In this document: positions 1 to 7,686 of the stretch, one piece after another
How positions within the stretch are numbered: position 1 is the first letter of the stretch
Layout: each line of letters starts with the position of its first letter
Assembly (NCBI GenBank): GCA_007122945.1
Contig: SKSP01000108.1
Coordinates: 1-28,815 of the forward strand
Direction of reading: 5' to 3'
DNA: 28,815 nt
Source: Ilumatobacteraceae bacterium
GTDB taxonomy: Bacteria > Actinomycetota > Acidimicrobiia > Acidimicrobiales > Ilumatobacteraceae
The notes under the pieces: generated by a model
Database searches by the model: none
What the model was told of the DNA's origin: nothing
The model's input: the letters and a program-made list of their open reading frames with translations, nothing else
Program-made: the position numbers and the translations under genes

Positions 1-158
1 CGGGCGCCGTTCTGCAAGAACACGTTCGACGAGCGCCCCCACGACACGACCCGGCGGAACAGGTACCGGGCGACCTCGTCGGGGCTCAGGCGGCGTTGGC
101 CACGGAGCGTGCACGTGACGCCGTACTCGTTCTCGAGTCCGTAGATGCGGCGCTCCAT
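1..158 (-). CDS. pafA: Pup--protein ligase PafA, N-terminal part (runs off the window)
   Basis: The first 52 residues are visible and the rest lies beyond base 1. They begin MERRIYGLENEYGVTC and continue through LSPDEVARYLFRRVVSWGRS, which is the highly conserved start of PafA, the ligase that joins the small protein Pup to lysines of proteasome substrates. Glu9, a Mg-ATP ligand in the family, is present; the catalytic Asp would lie just past the window edge. The ATG is 13 bases downstream of the pxpC stop. It has no Shine-Dalgarno sequence, but a TACATT hexamer lies 6 bases upstream, so a leaderless start fits. PafA implies a Pup-proteasome system elsewhere in the genome and points to Actinomycetota. 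Identity is very likely from motif match alone. Confidence 0.92.
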   Translation of the reverse strand, partial: MERRIYGLENEYGVTCTLRGQRRLSPDEVARYLFRRVVSWGRSSNVFLQNGA

Positions 159-164
159 GTGCGC

Positions 165-170
165 AATGTA
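165..170 (-). promoter_or_regulatory. Putative -10 (TACATT), 6 bases upstream of pafA
   Basis: TANNNT hexamer between the pxpC stop and the pafA ATG; no Shine-Dalgarno sequence, so a leaderless pafA transcript is possible. No convincing -35 seen. Confidence 0.5.
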
Positions 171-171
171 C

Positions 172-981
172 TCACGTCGCCCGCGCGAAACCGATCGTGC
201 TGCCGGGCGGTCGCCGGGCGAGTGCCGCGAGGTCGTCGGCGTGCACCACGGCCACCACCGGGTACCCCCCGGTGGTCGGGTGGTCGGCGAGCATCACCAC
301 GGGCTCACCGCTCGGTGGGAGCTGGACCGCGCCCTCGACGAGCCCGACGCTCGCCAGCTCGGAGTGGTCGAGTCGGTCCGGGGGTTCACCGAGCAGACGC
401 ACCCCCACCCGGCTCCATCGGTCGGTCACCGTCCAGCGCCCCCGGAGCACCTGCTCGAACGCCCCGTCCGCGAAGCGGGCGAGGTGGGGGCCCGGCCACA
501 GCCGGATCCGGTCGGGCCCGTCGTGCAGCGGGGCGACGTCGACGGTGATCGGGGTCCGCGGGTCGGGGCCGATCTCGTAGTCGGCACCGGCGTCGACGGG
601 CGGCGGGCCGAGGCCCGAGAGCGTGTCGTGCGACGACGAACCCAACACCTGCTCGGCCAGGATCCCGCCCCGCACCGCGAGGTACTCCATCGTGCGGCCG
701 ACGGGGTCCACCCGGTGCTCGTCGCCGGGCTCGAGCGAGACCGGCGCACCGGTCGGGCTCGACGCGACGAGCAGCGGCCACTCGGCGCGGATCACCAGAC
801 CGCCCGCGGTCTCGAACACCGTCGTGCCCTCCGGGTTGCCGACGACCCGGTTGACGAGGTCGGCGAGCACCCGGTCGACCGGTCCCGACCGGGGGACGCC
901 GAGGTGGGCGAATCCCGGCCGTCCGTGGTCCTGCAGCGTGGTCGACCAGCCGGTCGACACGACGACGATGCGACCGCTCAC
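172..981 (-). CDS. pxpC: 5-oxoprolinase subunit PxpC (KipA/biotin-dependent carboxylase-like fold)
   Basis: This is one of three subunits of the bacterial ATP-dependent 5-oxoprolinase, which opens 5-oxoproline (pyroglutamate) to glutamate in the cytosol. The 269-residue product begins VSGRIVVVSTGWSTTLQDHG and carries the family's LGVPRSGPVD segment near residue 30. Near the C-terminus it has the VMLADHPTTGGYPVVA block typical of KipA/AHS2 proteins. The frame stays open much further upstream, but the GTG at 981 overlaps the pxpB stop by 4 bases (GTGA), so it is the sensible start and implies coupled translation. It is somewhat shorter than many PxpC proteins (about 300 residues) but has both conserved ends. 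Assignment rests on family motifs plus the pxpA-pxpB context. Confidence 0.9.
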   Translation of the reverse strand: MSGRIVVVSTGWSTTLQDHGRPGFAHLGVPRSGPVDRVLADLVNRVVGNPEGTTVFETAGGLVIRAEWPLLVASSPTGAPVSLEPGDEHRVDPVGRTMEYLAVRGGILAEQVLGSSSHDTLSGLGPPPVDAGADYEIGPDPRTPITVDVAPLHDGPDRIRLWPGPHLARFADGAFEQVLRGRWTVTDRWSRVGVRLLGEPPDRLDHSELASVGLVEGAVQLPPSGEPVVMLADHPTTGGYPVVAVVHADDLAALARRPPGSTIGFARAT

Positions 982-1610
982 CGATCGTCCCGCGTGATCC
1001 GGACCGTCGTGCCCGGCCGCAGCAGGGCGGGCGGGTCGCGTTCGACCGACCAGACCGGTGCGTCGGTGCTGCCGAGCAGGTGCCATCCGCCGGGGGACGC
1101 ACTCGGGTACACGGCGGCGTACCCGGCGGCGATCGAGAACGCTCCGGCGGGGATCCGAGTCCGTGGGGTGTCGCGCCGGGGAAGGTGCAGCAGCGGGTCG
1201 AGGCCACTGAGATAGGCGAACCCCGGGGCGAAGCCGCAGAACGCGACCTCGTACCGACCGGCGACGACGGTCGCCACGACCTCGTCGACGGACCGGTCGA
1301 CCCGATCGGCGACCGCGGCCAGATCGTGACCGTCGAACCGGACGGCGATCTCGATCGTCGCCTCCTCCTCGGGCCCCACGTCGGGGTCGACGGGGAGGCC
1401 ACGCACCACGGCGAGCGCGTCCGAGAGCGCGGCCGCATCGGTGCACGCCACGAGCACGGTCGTCGCGGCGGGGATCACCTCGACGACGCCGCTCTCCCCT
1501 GGTCGGACCCCGTGTCGGTCGGCGGCCCGTGCGAGTCGCCCGGGCTCGCCGGGTCCGCACTCGACGAGCGCCGCGGCGGGGCCGAGCGCGCGCACCGGAC
1601 GGGTGCTCAT
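978..1610 (-). CDS. pxpB: 5-oxoprolinase subunit PxpB (KipI/AHS1 family)
   Basis: A 210-residue KipI-family protein and partner of PxpC in the 5-oxoprolinase complex. The C-terminal half shows the diagnostic run CGFAPGFAYLSGLDPLLHLP followed by a TPRTRIPAGAFSIAAGY segment and PGGWHLLG, the cyclophilin-like AHS1 core. I place the start at ATG 1610 (MSTRPVRALG), which overlaps the pxpA stop as ATGA. The longer frame, opening at 1706, would add 32 arginine- and cysteine-rich residues that lie on top of pxpA and look like out-of-frame translation. In Bacillus the homologue KipI inhibits the sporulation kinase KinA; here the intact pxpABC set argues for the metabolic role. Confidence 0.9.
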   Translation of the reverse strand: MSTRPVRALGPAAALVECGPGEPGRLARAADRHGVRPGESGVVEVIPAATTVLVACTDAAALSDALAVVRGLPVDPDVGPEEEATIEIAVRFDGHDLAAVADRVDRSVDEVVATVVAGRYEVAFCGFAPGFAYLSGLDPLLHLPRRDTPRTRIPAGAFSIAAGYAAVYPSASPGGWHLLGSTDAPVWSVERDPPALLRPGTTVRITRDDR

Positions 1611-2368
1611 CCCGTGAACGGGTGGACGCCCACCCCGGCGACCTCGAGGGCGGCACGGATCGCACCGGCGAGCGCCACCGCGCCGGGGGTGTCGCCGTGG
1701 ACACACAGCGATCGGACGTGCAGCGCCACCACCGTGCCGTCCACGGCCACCACCTCGTGATCGGTCGCGATGCGCACGGCCCGGGCCGCCACGTCGGCAG
1801 GGTCGGTCAGCACGCTGTCGGGTTCCGGGCGCGGGACGAGCCGACCATCGGGGAGGTAGGCCCGGTCGGCGAACGCCTCCGGGACCGGTTCGAGCCCACG
1901 CCGTTCAGCGGCGGCGAGCAACGCCGAGCGGGGCGCACCGAGGACGGCCATCGACGGGTCGTACTCGTGGGCCGCGTCGACGACCGCGGCTGCCGAAGCG
2001 GCGTCGCCGACGCACGCGTGGTACAGCGCCCCGTGGGGTTTCACGTAGGCAACGCCGGTGCCGACGACCTGGGCGAACGCGTCGAGCGCCCCGAGTTGAT
2101 AGAGCACGGCGTCGCGCAGCTCGGCGGGGTCCATCGCGACGTGCCGTCGACCGAACCCGACGAGGTCGGGATACGCGACCTGGGCGCCGATCCGCGCTCC
2201 CTCGGCCGCAGCTGCCGCGCAGGTGGCGCGCAAGGTCGACGGGTCCCCCGCGTGGAACCCGCACGCCACGTTGGCGCTGGTGACGAGCCGCAGCATCGCG
2301 GTGTCGTCGCCGAGGCGCCACACCCCGTACGACTCCCCGAGGTCGCTGTTGAGGTCGATCGCCGCCAT
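1607..2368 (-). CDS. pxpA: 5-oxoprolinase subunit PxpA (LamB/YcsF family)
   Basis: A 253-residue LamB/YcsF protein, the TIM-barrel-like subunit of 5-oxoprolinase. It opens with the family signature IDLNSDLGESYG, followed by SANVACGFHAGDP (residues about 31-43), VKPHGALYH (about 108-116) and, near the C-terminus, LCVHGDTPGAV. Length is normal for the family. It is the first gene of pxpA-pxpB-pxpC; each downstream gene overlaps its predecessor by 4 bases, so the three are surely co-translated. The ATG has no clear Shine-Dalgarno sequence but a TACCAT hexamer sits 8 bases upstream, suggesting its own leaderless promoter independent of the oxidoreductase gene upstream. The likely role is scavenging of 5-oxoproline formed spontaneously from glutamine or glutamate. 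Confidence 0.93.
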   Translation of the reverse strand: MAAIDLNSDLGESYGVWRLGDDTAMLRLVTSANVACGFHAGDPSTLRATCAAAAAEGARIGAQVAYPDLVGFGRRHVAMDPAELRDAVLYQLGALDAFAQVVGTGVAYVKPHGALYHACVGDAASAAAVVDAAHEYDPSMAVLGAPRSALLAAAERRGLEPVPEAFADRAYLPDGRLVPRPEPDSVLTDPADVAARAVRIATDHEVVAVDGTVVALHVRSLCVHGDTPGAVALAGAIRAALEVAGVGVHPFTG

Positions 2369-2376
2369 CGTCGCCG

Positions 2377-2382
2377 ATGGTA
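2377..2382 (-). promoter_or_regulatory. Putative -10 (TACCAT), 8 bases upstream of pxpA
   Basis: TANNNT hexamer at leaderless distance in the 49-base gap between the oxidoreductase gene and pxpA; no Shine-Dalgarno sequence before the ATG. Confidence 0.55.
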
Positions 2383-2417
2383 CCCGGCGACGGTCTCGCC
2401 CCGGCGTCGACGGATCG

Positions 2418-3596
2418 TCAGGAGCGCTGCTTGGCGTCCATCTCGGCCTGGTGCTTGGCGACCATGTCCTCGACCGCCTGCATGTTGCGCTCGGCGAGGT
2501 GCTCGCGGCCCTCGCGGGCGCGCTGCTTGGCCTGCTGGGTGCTCCACGACTGGCCCTGGAACTCGGGGAACACGCGCTGGGCGATCAGCTCGTAGCTGCG
2601 CTTGGTGGCCTCGGGGTTGGCCCATTCGTGAGCGAGCGTCATGTAGCACCCGAACCCTCCCGACTGCTTCTGCAGCCGCTCGATCTGGGCGCAGGCGTCG
2701 TCGGCGGTGCCGATCGAGCCGAGACCCGACTCGTTGACGAACTCGATCGCCTCGCGCACGGCGCCGCTGTCGCCGACGTCCATCTGGGGGAAGGCCGCGG
2801 TGTGCTGGAAGTAGTCGAACCACTCGACGATGCCGTACTCGACGTCGCGGTAGGCCTGCTCGCGGGACTCGGCGATGTGCATCAGGCCGACGAGTCGCCA
2901 CGTCGAACGGTCGGCGACGGTCCCGAACGTGGCGGCCCGCTCCTCCATGACGTCCCAGTGCAGCCCGAGCACGTCGAATCCCTCCGACTGCGTGGCGCCG
3001 ATCGACAGCAGGCCGATCCCGTGCTTGCCGGCGAGCCGTGGGCCGGTCGGCGACGCGACCGCGGGCACCGCCACGTCGAAGAGCGGGTCCGAGTAGGGAC
3101 GCAGGTGCAGCCGGGCCTCGTTGAGCGTCCAGGTCTTGGTCTCGCTGTTGACGGGTTCGTCGCTCGTGAGCAGTTGCATGATGACCTCGAGGCCTTCCTC
3201 GAGCAGCGGCCGGGTCTCGGTCGGGTCGAGGCCGAGCATGATCGCGTCGGTCGGCAGCGACCCCGGGCCGAGTCCCAACATGAACCGGCCGCGCGTGAGG
3301 TGGTCGAGCAGGACGGCTCGCTCGGCGATCATGTAGGGGTTGTGGTAGGCGACACTGATCACGCCGGTGCCGAGCTTGATGTGCCGGGTGCGCTCGGCGG
3401 CGGTGGCGATGAAGATCTCGGGGGAGGCGATGATCTCGCTGCCCGCCGAGTGGTGCTCGCCGATCCACGCTTCGTCCCACCCGAGCTTGTCCATGTGCGC
3501 GATCAGGTCGAGGTCACGCTCGATCGCCAGCGTCGGGTTCTCCCCCGCACGGTGGAACGGAGCCATGAACGTGCCGAAGCGCAAACGGTCGGACAT
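2418..3596 (-). CDS. Luciferase-like (LLM-class) F420- or flavin-dependent oxidoreductase
   Basis: A 392-residue member of the bacterial luciferase-like monooxygenase superfamily (TIM barrel using FMN or coenzyme F420). The N-terminus (MSDRLRFGTFMAPFH, then WIGEHHSAG near residue 47) and the block LTRGRFMLGLGPGSLPTDA around residue 105-125 match the subgroup often annotated as limonene 1,2-monooxygenase. The substrate cannot be read from sequence. The ATG at 3596 is preceded by a good Shine-Dalgarno run (AGGGGG, 7 bases before the start), unlike most genes here. The frame is open far upstream over the regulator gene, but those residues are low-complexity Arg/Gly/Ala shadow sequence. It is 35 bases downstream of the LuxR-type regulator and probably cotranscribed with it or controlled by it. 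The C-terminal 50 residues are charged and helical. Confidence 0.85.
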   Translation of the reverse strand: MSDRLRFGTFMAPFHRAGENPTLAIERDLDLIAHMDKLGWDEAWIGEHHSAGSEIIASPEIFIATAAERTRHIKLGTGVISVAYHNPYMIAERAVLLDHLTRGRFMLGLGPGSLPTDAIMLGLDPTETRPLLEEGLEVIMQLLTSDEPVNSETKTWTLNEARLHLRPYSDPLFDVAVPAVASPTGPRLAGKHGIGLLSIGATQSEGFDVLGLHWDVMEERAATFGTVADRSTWRLVGLMHIAESREQAYRDVEYGIVEWFDYFQHTAAFPQMDVGDSGAVREAIEFVNESGLGSIGTADDACAQIERLQKQSGGFGCYMTLAHEWANPEATKRSYELIAQRVFPEFQGQSWSTQQAKQRAREGREHLAERNMQAVEDMVAKHQAEMDAKQRS

Positions 3597-3628
3597 CTGA
3601 GTACCCCCTGTCGGTCCCTTTCGCGGCG

Positions 3629-3634
3629 ACCCTA
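3629..3634 (-). promoter_or_regulatory. Putative -10 (TAGGGT) overlapping the LuxR-type gene stop, ahead of the oxidoreductase gene
   Basis: The TAG stop of the regulator gene forms the first half of TAGGGT. The start codon is 32 bases downstream and has a Shine-Dalgarno run, so any transcript from here would have a leader of roughly 25 bases. Confidence 0.4.
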
Positions 3635-6367
3635 GTGGATGTCCACACGGCGCGGGTCGAGGTGCCCGACCAGCTGGTCGCGCCCCGAGATGCCGAGCTT
3701 CCGGTACGCCCGGGTGAGGTGGGACTCCACGGTCTTGCGCGACAAGAACAGCGCGCGGGCCACCTCGGCGTTGCTCCGGCCGCTCGCGACCAGCTCGGCG
3801 ATCCGGCGCTCCGAGGCGGTGAGGGCGTCGGGTCCGGTCCCCGCCAGCTCGACGGCTCGCGCTCCGGCGGCACGCAGCTCGTCGACCGCGAAGCGCTCGA
3901 GTGCCCCGGCACCGGTCGCTCGGGCCAGGTCGAGACCGGCGCGCAGTGCGGTGCGGGCAGCCCGGCGCCGGCTGCAACGACGCAGGGCGGCGCCGTGCTC
4001 GACGTGGGTCCACGCCCGGGCCAGGACGGCGTCGCTGCCCTCGAGGACGGTCACCGCATCGGCGAGCAGCTCGACGGAGCGCCCCGGCTCGGTCTCGATC
4101 GCCGCCGCGGTGCGGAGCGCCCGGGACACCATGCGCGGAGATCCCAGCGTCCTCGCCAGGGTGACCTCCTCGGTCGCCAGCTGCCGTGCACGTTCCGAGT
4201 GCCCGAGGCCGGCATTCGCGAGGGCCAGGCCGGAGCGCCACTCGCACACCATCCCGGACCCCCCGGCCGCCGTGAAGGCCTGGCCGGCGCGCCCGAACCG
4301 CTCGACGGCACGGTCGGGGTCCCCGGCCTCGAGCGCGACCCAACCCGCGGCGACGTCGACCCATCCGCCCATCGGCGAACCGGGCGGCGGGGTCGGGCCG
4401 TCGTCGTCGACCGCGATCGACGCGCCCTGCAGGTCGCCCCGGCACAGGCGCGAGACGGCGAGGCTGAAGCGAGCGGGTCCGAGGGCGTGCACGCTCGCGG
4501 TCGGCGCGTCCGCGCTGAGCCGCAACACGTCGTCGGCGTCGGCGTCGGCGTCGGCGAGACGGCCGAGACCGAGCATGCAGAAGCTGCGGACCGCGCGGAG
4601 GCTCGCGTACGCGATCCGCTCCCCCCGTTCCACCGTGAGGCCGATCAGCGCGTCGAGGAGGCCACGCGCCCGCTCGTACTCGTCGAAGATGGCGAGTGAG
4701 CCGAGGATGGGCTCGAGGATCGCCCGGCCCACGGCGTCCGCCGGCAGGTCGCGCATGGCCAGCTCCATCAGACCGGCGACCTCGGCGCGCGGGCGGTCGA
4801 CGCCCAGGGCCGGCTCGGCGGCCGCCATCGCCAGGAGGATCTGCTCGGCCAGGCTCGGCTCGGCCGGTGGATCGGCGGCGATCGCCGCCACGCGGGTGCG
4901 CGCCGGCTCGAGGTGGCGGCCGAGCAGCAGGCCGGCGGTGTCGAGGCCCACGAGGAGTCGCGCCTCGAGCAGCGGGTCGACGTCGCGGCGCGCCGAGATG
5001 TGGAGCCCCTGCTCGAACGCGTCGACCGCCTCGTCGAACCTCCCGGCGGCGTACAACGCCTCCCCGACGGAGGCGTGCACACCGGGGTCGACCGCGCCGG
5101 CGGGGCTCAGCTCGAGCGCACGCTGGAGGTGCCGGAACGCACCGGTGTCGCCCGCGGCGATCTCGGCCCGTGCGAGATCGACGAGGAGCTCGATCCGCGT
5201 GGACACGTCGAGGGGGCCCTGGAGGCTCCATCGCAGGATCCGTGCGGCGGTGGCCGGGGAGGCGGCGGCCATCGCGGCGCCGGCCGCGGCCCGGGCGACG
5301 TTGATCGCCCACGTCTCGGTCGTCGGCCCGGTCTGCAGCAGATGGGCCACGATCGCGAGCGGCTCACGGTCGGTCTTGGCGAGCACCCGGGCCGCGTCCA
5401 GGTGGATGATCTCGCGCTCGCCCTCACCGAGGAGGTCCAGCACGAACTCGCGGACGATGGAATGGCGGAACGACAGCACCGGACCGGGGAGCAACAGGTC
5501 GGCGACGACGAGTGCGTCGAACGCCGCCGCAACGCGTGCGCGCGAGAGCCCGGCCAGTTCGGCGACGATCGCGAGGTGCGCGTCCGGGCCGAGCACCGCG
5601 ACCGCGGCGGCGACGTCGCCGGCGTCGTCGCCGCACTCGGACGACCGGGCGTGGATCCATCGCCGGATGCGCTCGGGGCGCAGGTCGCCGACCTCGCTCG
5701 CGGGCGTGTGGGCGAGGGTCCGCGCCAGCTCGGTCGCCAAGAACGCGTTCCCGCCCGTCGCGGCGCTCAGCTCCTCGGAGGATCGTCCGTGCGACGGAGC
5801 GTGGAGGCGCACGAGCGCGGCGACAGCGTCCGGCCCGAGCGGGGGGATGCGACGGTGGGCCGTCCGGGATCGGGCCGCGAGTCGGTGGAGCGGGTCGGCG
5901 GCCGCGTCGACGGTCCGGGCGGCGAGCACGAGGCCGGCACCGCTGTCGTCGTGTTCGAGCAGCGCGAGGCTCTCGGTGTCGGCCCAGTGCGCGTCGTCGA
6001 CGACGATCAGCAGCGGTCGGTCCTCCACGAGCCCGGAGAGCAGCTCACCGAGTGCGTGACGCACGGCGGCCACGTCGTCGGGACGCGATGCGGTGACGGG
6101 CGCCCCGGCTCCGAGGAGCTGACGGACGATGCCCCATGGACGGTCGGCCTCGAGGACGATCCCGCAGGCGGCGAGCACGGCGATGTCGCGTCGGCGGGCG
6201 CGCCGCACGGTCTCGGCGCACAGCGCCGACTTCCCGATACCCGCCGGCCCCTCGAGGAGGAGGACCGACCCCGCTCGCTCGACGGTCGACTCCAGTGCGG
6301 CGTCGACGAGCGCGAGTTCGTGGTTCCGATCGAGGAGCACGTCCGGTCCGTGTCCCGCGACCCCCAT
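3632..6367 (-). CDS. Large ATP-binding LuxR-family transcriptional regulator (LAL/MalT-like)
   Basis: A 911-residue regulator with the LAL layout. An N-terminal AAA-type NTPase carries Walker A GPAGIGKS (residues 40-47) and Walker B PLLIVVDDAHWAD (about 118-130). A long alanine-rich helical middle is consistent with TPR-like repeats. A C-terminal LuxR helix-turn-helix at residues 849-911 begins LTASERRIAELV and contains SNAEVARALFLSRKTVESHL. Such proteins bind an unknown ligand and ATP, then activate nearby genes; the adjacent oxidoreductase gene is the obvious candidate target. A short DNA repeat (GTCGGC, near 4531-4556) codes an Ala-Asp run. The ATG has no Shine-Dalgarno sequence but a TAGGTT hexamer lies 9 bases upstream. 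The ligand is unknown. Confidence 0.9.
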   Translation of the reverse strand: MGVAGHGPDVLLDRNHELALVDAALESTVERAGSVLLLEGPAGIGKSALCAETVRRARRRDIAVLAACGIVLEADRPWGIVRQLLGAGAPVTASRPDDVAAVRHALGELLSGLVEDRPLLIVVDDAHWADTESLALLEHDDSGAGLVLAARTVDAAADPLHRLAARSRTAHRRIPPLGPDAVAALVRLHAPSHGRSSEELSAATGGNAFLATELARTLAHTPASEVGDLRPERIRRWIHARSSECGDDAGDVAAAVAVLGPDAHLAIVAELAGLSRARVAAAFDALVVADLLLPGPVLSFRHSIVREFVLDLLGEGEREIIHLDAARVLAKTDREPLAIVAHLLQTGPTTETWAINVARAAAGAAMAAASPATAARILRWSLQGPLDVSTRIELLVDLARAEIAAGDTGAFRHLQRALELSPAGAVDPGVHASVGEALYAAGRFDEAVDAFEQGLHISARRDVDPLLEARLLVGLDTAGLLLGRHLEPARTRVAAIAADPPAEPSLAEQILLAMAAAEPALGVDRPRAEVAGLMELAMRDLPADAVGRAILEPILGSLAIFDEYERARGLLDALIGLTVERGERIAYASLRAVRSFCMLGLGRLADADADADDVLRLSADAPTASVHALGPARFSLAVSRLCRGDLQGASIAVDDDGPTPPPGSPMGGWVDVAAGWVALEAGDPDRAVERFGRAGQAFTAAGGSGMVCEWRSGLALANAGLGHSERARQLATEEVTLARTLGSPRMVSRALRTAAAIETEPGRSVELLADAVTVLEGSDAVLARAWTHVEHGAALRRCSRRRAARTALRAGLDLARATGAGALERFAVDELRAAGARAVELAGTGPDALTASERRIAELVASGRSNAEVARALFLSRKTVESHLTRAYRKLGISGRDQLVGHLDPRRVDIH

Positions 6368-6376
6368 GACGACACG

Positions 6377-6382
6377 AACCTA
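6377..6382 (-). promoter_or_regulatory. Putative -10 (TAGGTT), 9 bases upstream of the LuxR-type gene
   Basis: TANNNT hexamer in the 39-base gap after the dCMP deaminase gene, at leaderless distance from ATG 6367; no ribosome site seen. Confidence 0.5.
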
Positions 6383-6406
6383 TCATCGCCGCGCCCGGCC
6401 GCCCGC

Positions 6407-6886
6407 CTACTCGAGGGGCTGGATCTCGTACTCGGTGGGGACGTGCACGGCGTTCAGCGCGCCCTGGAGGCGGCGGTAGTCGTCGGCCACCCGGTCGTCG
6501 GGCGTCCAGGTCCGGGCGTAGAACACCTGCTCGACACCGGCCTGGATCAGCTCCTTCGAGCACGAGAAGCACGGCTGGTCGGTGGTGTAGACGATCGATC
6601 CGTCCGTGGAGGCCCCGAAGCGGCCGGCGGTCAGGAGCGCATTGGCCTCGGCGTGGACGCAGATGCACAGGTCGTAGCCGGTTCCCGAGACGAACCGGTC
6701 GCGGTCGGCGCACCGGAGGCAACCGCCGTCGAGACAGTTCGGGAGTCCCTCGGGTGTGCCGTTGTACCCCGTGGCGATCACCCGGTCGCCCTTCACGAGC
6801 ACCGCGCCCACCTTGCGGCCCCGGCAGTTGGCGCGCATCGCCGCGGTGAAGGCGAGGGCGAGGTAGTAGTCGTCGCGATCCGGCAT
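6407..6886 (-). CDS. dCMP deaminase family protein (ComEB-like)
   Basis: A 159-residue zinc-dependent deoxycytidylate deaminase homologue, expected to convert dCMP to dUMP for thymidylate synthesis. The zinc and catalytic motif H78-A79-E80 lies in CVHAEANALL, and the second zinc pair is P105-C-F-S-C109. An extra cysteine cluster near residues 51-59 (C51, C56, C59) and G40-Y-N-G-T-P match dCMP deaminases that carry a second structural zinc. I start at ATG 6886 because the protein then opens like the family. The longer frame from 6994 is a Gly/Ala-rich lead that overlaps the divergent gene. An in-frame GTG at 6892, 8 bases after a TACGGT hexamer, is an equally good leaderless start and adds two residues. 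Confidence 0.9.
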   Translation of the reverse strand: MPDRDDYYLALAFTAAMRANCRGRKVGAVLVKGDRVIATGYNGTPEGLPNCLDGGCLRCADRDRFVSGTGYDLCICVHAEANALLTAGRFGASTDGSIVYTTDQPCFSCSKELIQAGVEQVFYARTWTPDDRVADDYRRLQGALNAVHVPTEYEIQPLE

Positions 6887-6948
6887 GGCCACGACGGTCC
6901 ACCGTACCGTCCCGCCGCTCCCCCGGGCGGGACTACCATCCCCGAGCC
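6887..6948. promoter_or_regulatory. Divergent promoter region with two leaderless-type hexamers and a GC hairpin
   Basis: On the plus strand TACCAT (6934-6939) lies 9 bases before ATG 6949. On the minus strand TACGGT (6906-6901) lies 8 bases before GTG 6892 and 14 before ATG 6886. Between them CCCGCC (6911-6916) and GGCGGG (6926-6931) form an inverted repeat that could be an operator or simple GC-rich chance. Confidence 0.5.
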
Positions 6949-7686
6949 ATGAAGCGGCTGCTGCTGCCGTTCCTACTGCTGTTCCTCGCGGCATTCGTGA
7001 TCGGCGGCGTGCTGCTCGCCCTGGAGCAGGAGCTGTGGGGCGTCGTCGTCTTCACGGTGCTGATCCTGGTCGCCGTGGTCGACATGGTGGCGACGACGTT
7101 CCGGATCGGGCGGGGCGACCGGCGCCTCGCCCGCCGGGCCGACACCCACCGGGGCCGCGCGACCGTCCTCGAGGCCCGGGAGATCCCGTTCACGCTCCAT
7201 CTCGGGGGGAGCACCTACCAACCGCGCATGTTCGAGCTCCGCCTGCGGGTCGAGGTCCCCGAGGTCGACCCCTACGAGGTGAACCACCACGTGGCGGCGC
7301 GCCCCTGGGACGTCGATCACATCCGACCCGGGAACGTGATCGAGTGTCGCGTGCACCCCCGGCGGCGCAGGAAGCTCGTCCTGGTCTTCCCCGAGGGCAC
7401 GACACCTTTCGGGGTGGACGTCCCGGGTGTGACGATCGACCACGGTGGCGTCGGCGGTGGTGCGTCGGCGACGGCCGTCGTGCAGGGCCTCCAGGATCTG
7501 GGGGCGACGCCGACGGGCGCCCGGCTCGTGGAGCTCGACCTGCTCGTCAGCGTGGCCGGCGAGGTGCCGTACCGGGTGGTGACGGAGGTCGAGTTGGCGC
7601 CCGATGCGATCCCCGGGCTCGGCCGGACGGTCCCCGTCGAGGTCGACCCTCGGCGCCCGTCACGGGTCCGGCTGCTCCCGGGTTGA
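6949..7686 (+). CDS. Two-TM membrane protein with a duplicated soluble domain, unknown function
   Basis: A 245-residue protein I cannot name. Residues about 4-25 and 29-50 are strongly hydrophobic and form a short hairpin of two membrane helices. The remainder is soluble and appears to contain two copies of one small beta-rich unit. Copy A (about 70-147) runs RATVLEAREIPF ... LRLRVEVP ... YEV ... IRPGNVIECRVHPRRRRKLVL. Copy B (about 175-244) runs TAVVQGLQDLGATPTG ... VELDLLVSVAG ... YRVVTEVELAP ... LGRTVPVEVDPRRPSRVRLL. The pattern resembles DUF3592-like or OB-like modules in actinobacterial membrane proteins, but that is only a resemblance. It is divergent from the dCMP deaminase gene and its last 27 bases overlap the end of the opposing PQQ-like gene. 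A TACCAT hexamer 9 bases upstream suggests a leaderless start. Confidence 0.8.
   Translation: MKRLLLPFLLLFLAAFVIGGVLLALEQELWGVVVFTVLILVAVVDMVATTFRIGRGDRRLARRADTHRGRATVLEAREIPFTLHLGGSTYQPRMFELRLRVEVPEVDPYEVNHHVAARPWDVDHIRPGNVIECRVHPRRRRKLVLVFPEGTTPFGVDVPGVTIDHGGVGGGASATAVVQGLQDLGATPTGARLVELDLLVSVAGEVPYRVVTEVELAPDAIPGLGRTVPVEVDPRRPSRVRLLPG

Noticed and set aside
2418..5312. Fusion of the oxidoreductase with a 570-residue N-terminal part
   Set aside because: The extra part is out-of-frame translation of the LuxR-type gene, and a strong Shine-Dalgarno run precedes the internal ATG at 3596.
3639..6952. Overlapping long plus-strand frames opposite the LuxR-type regulator gene
   Set aside because: No motifs, and the minus strand carries clear Walker and helix-turn-helix motifs in one frame.
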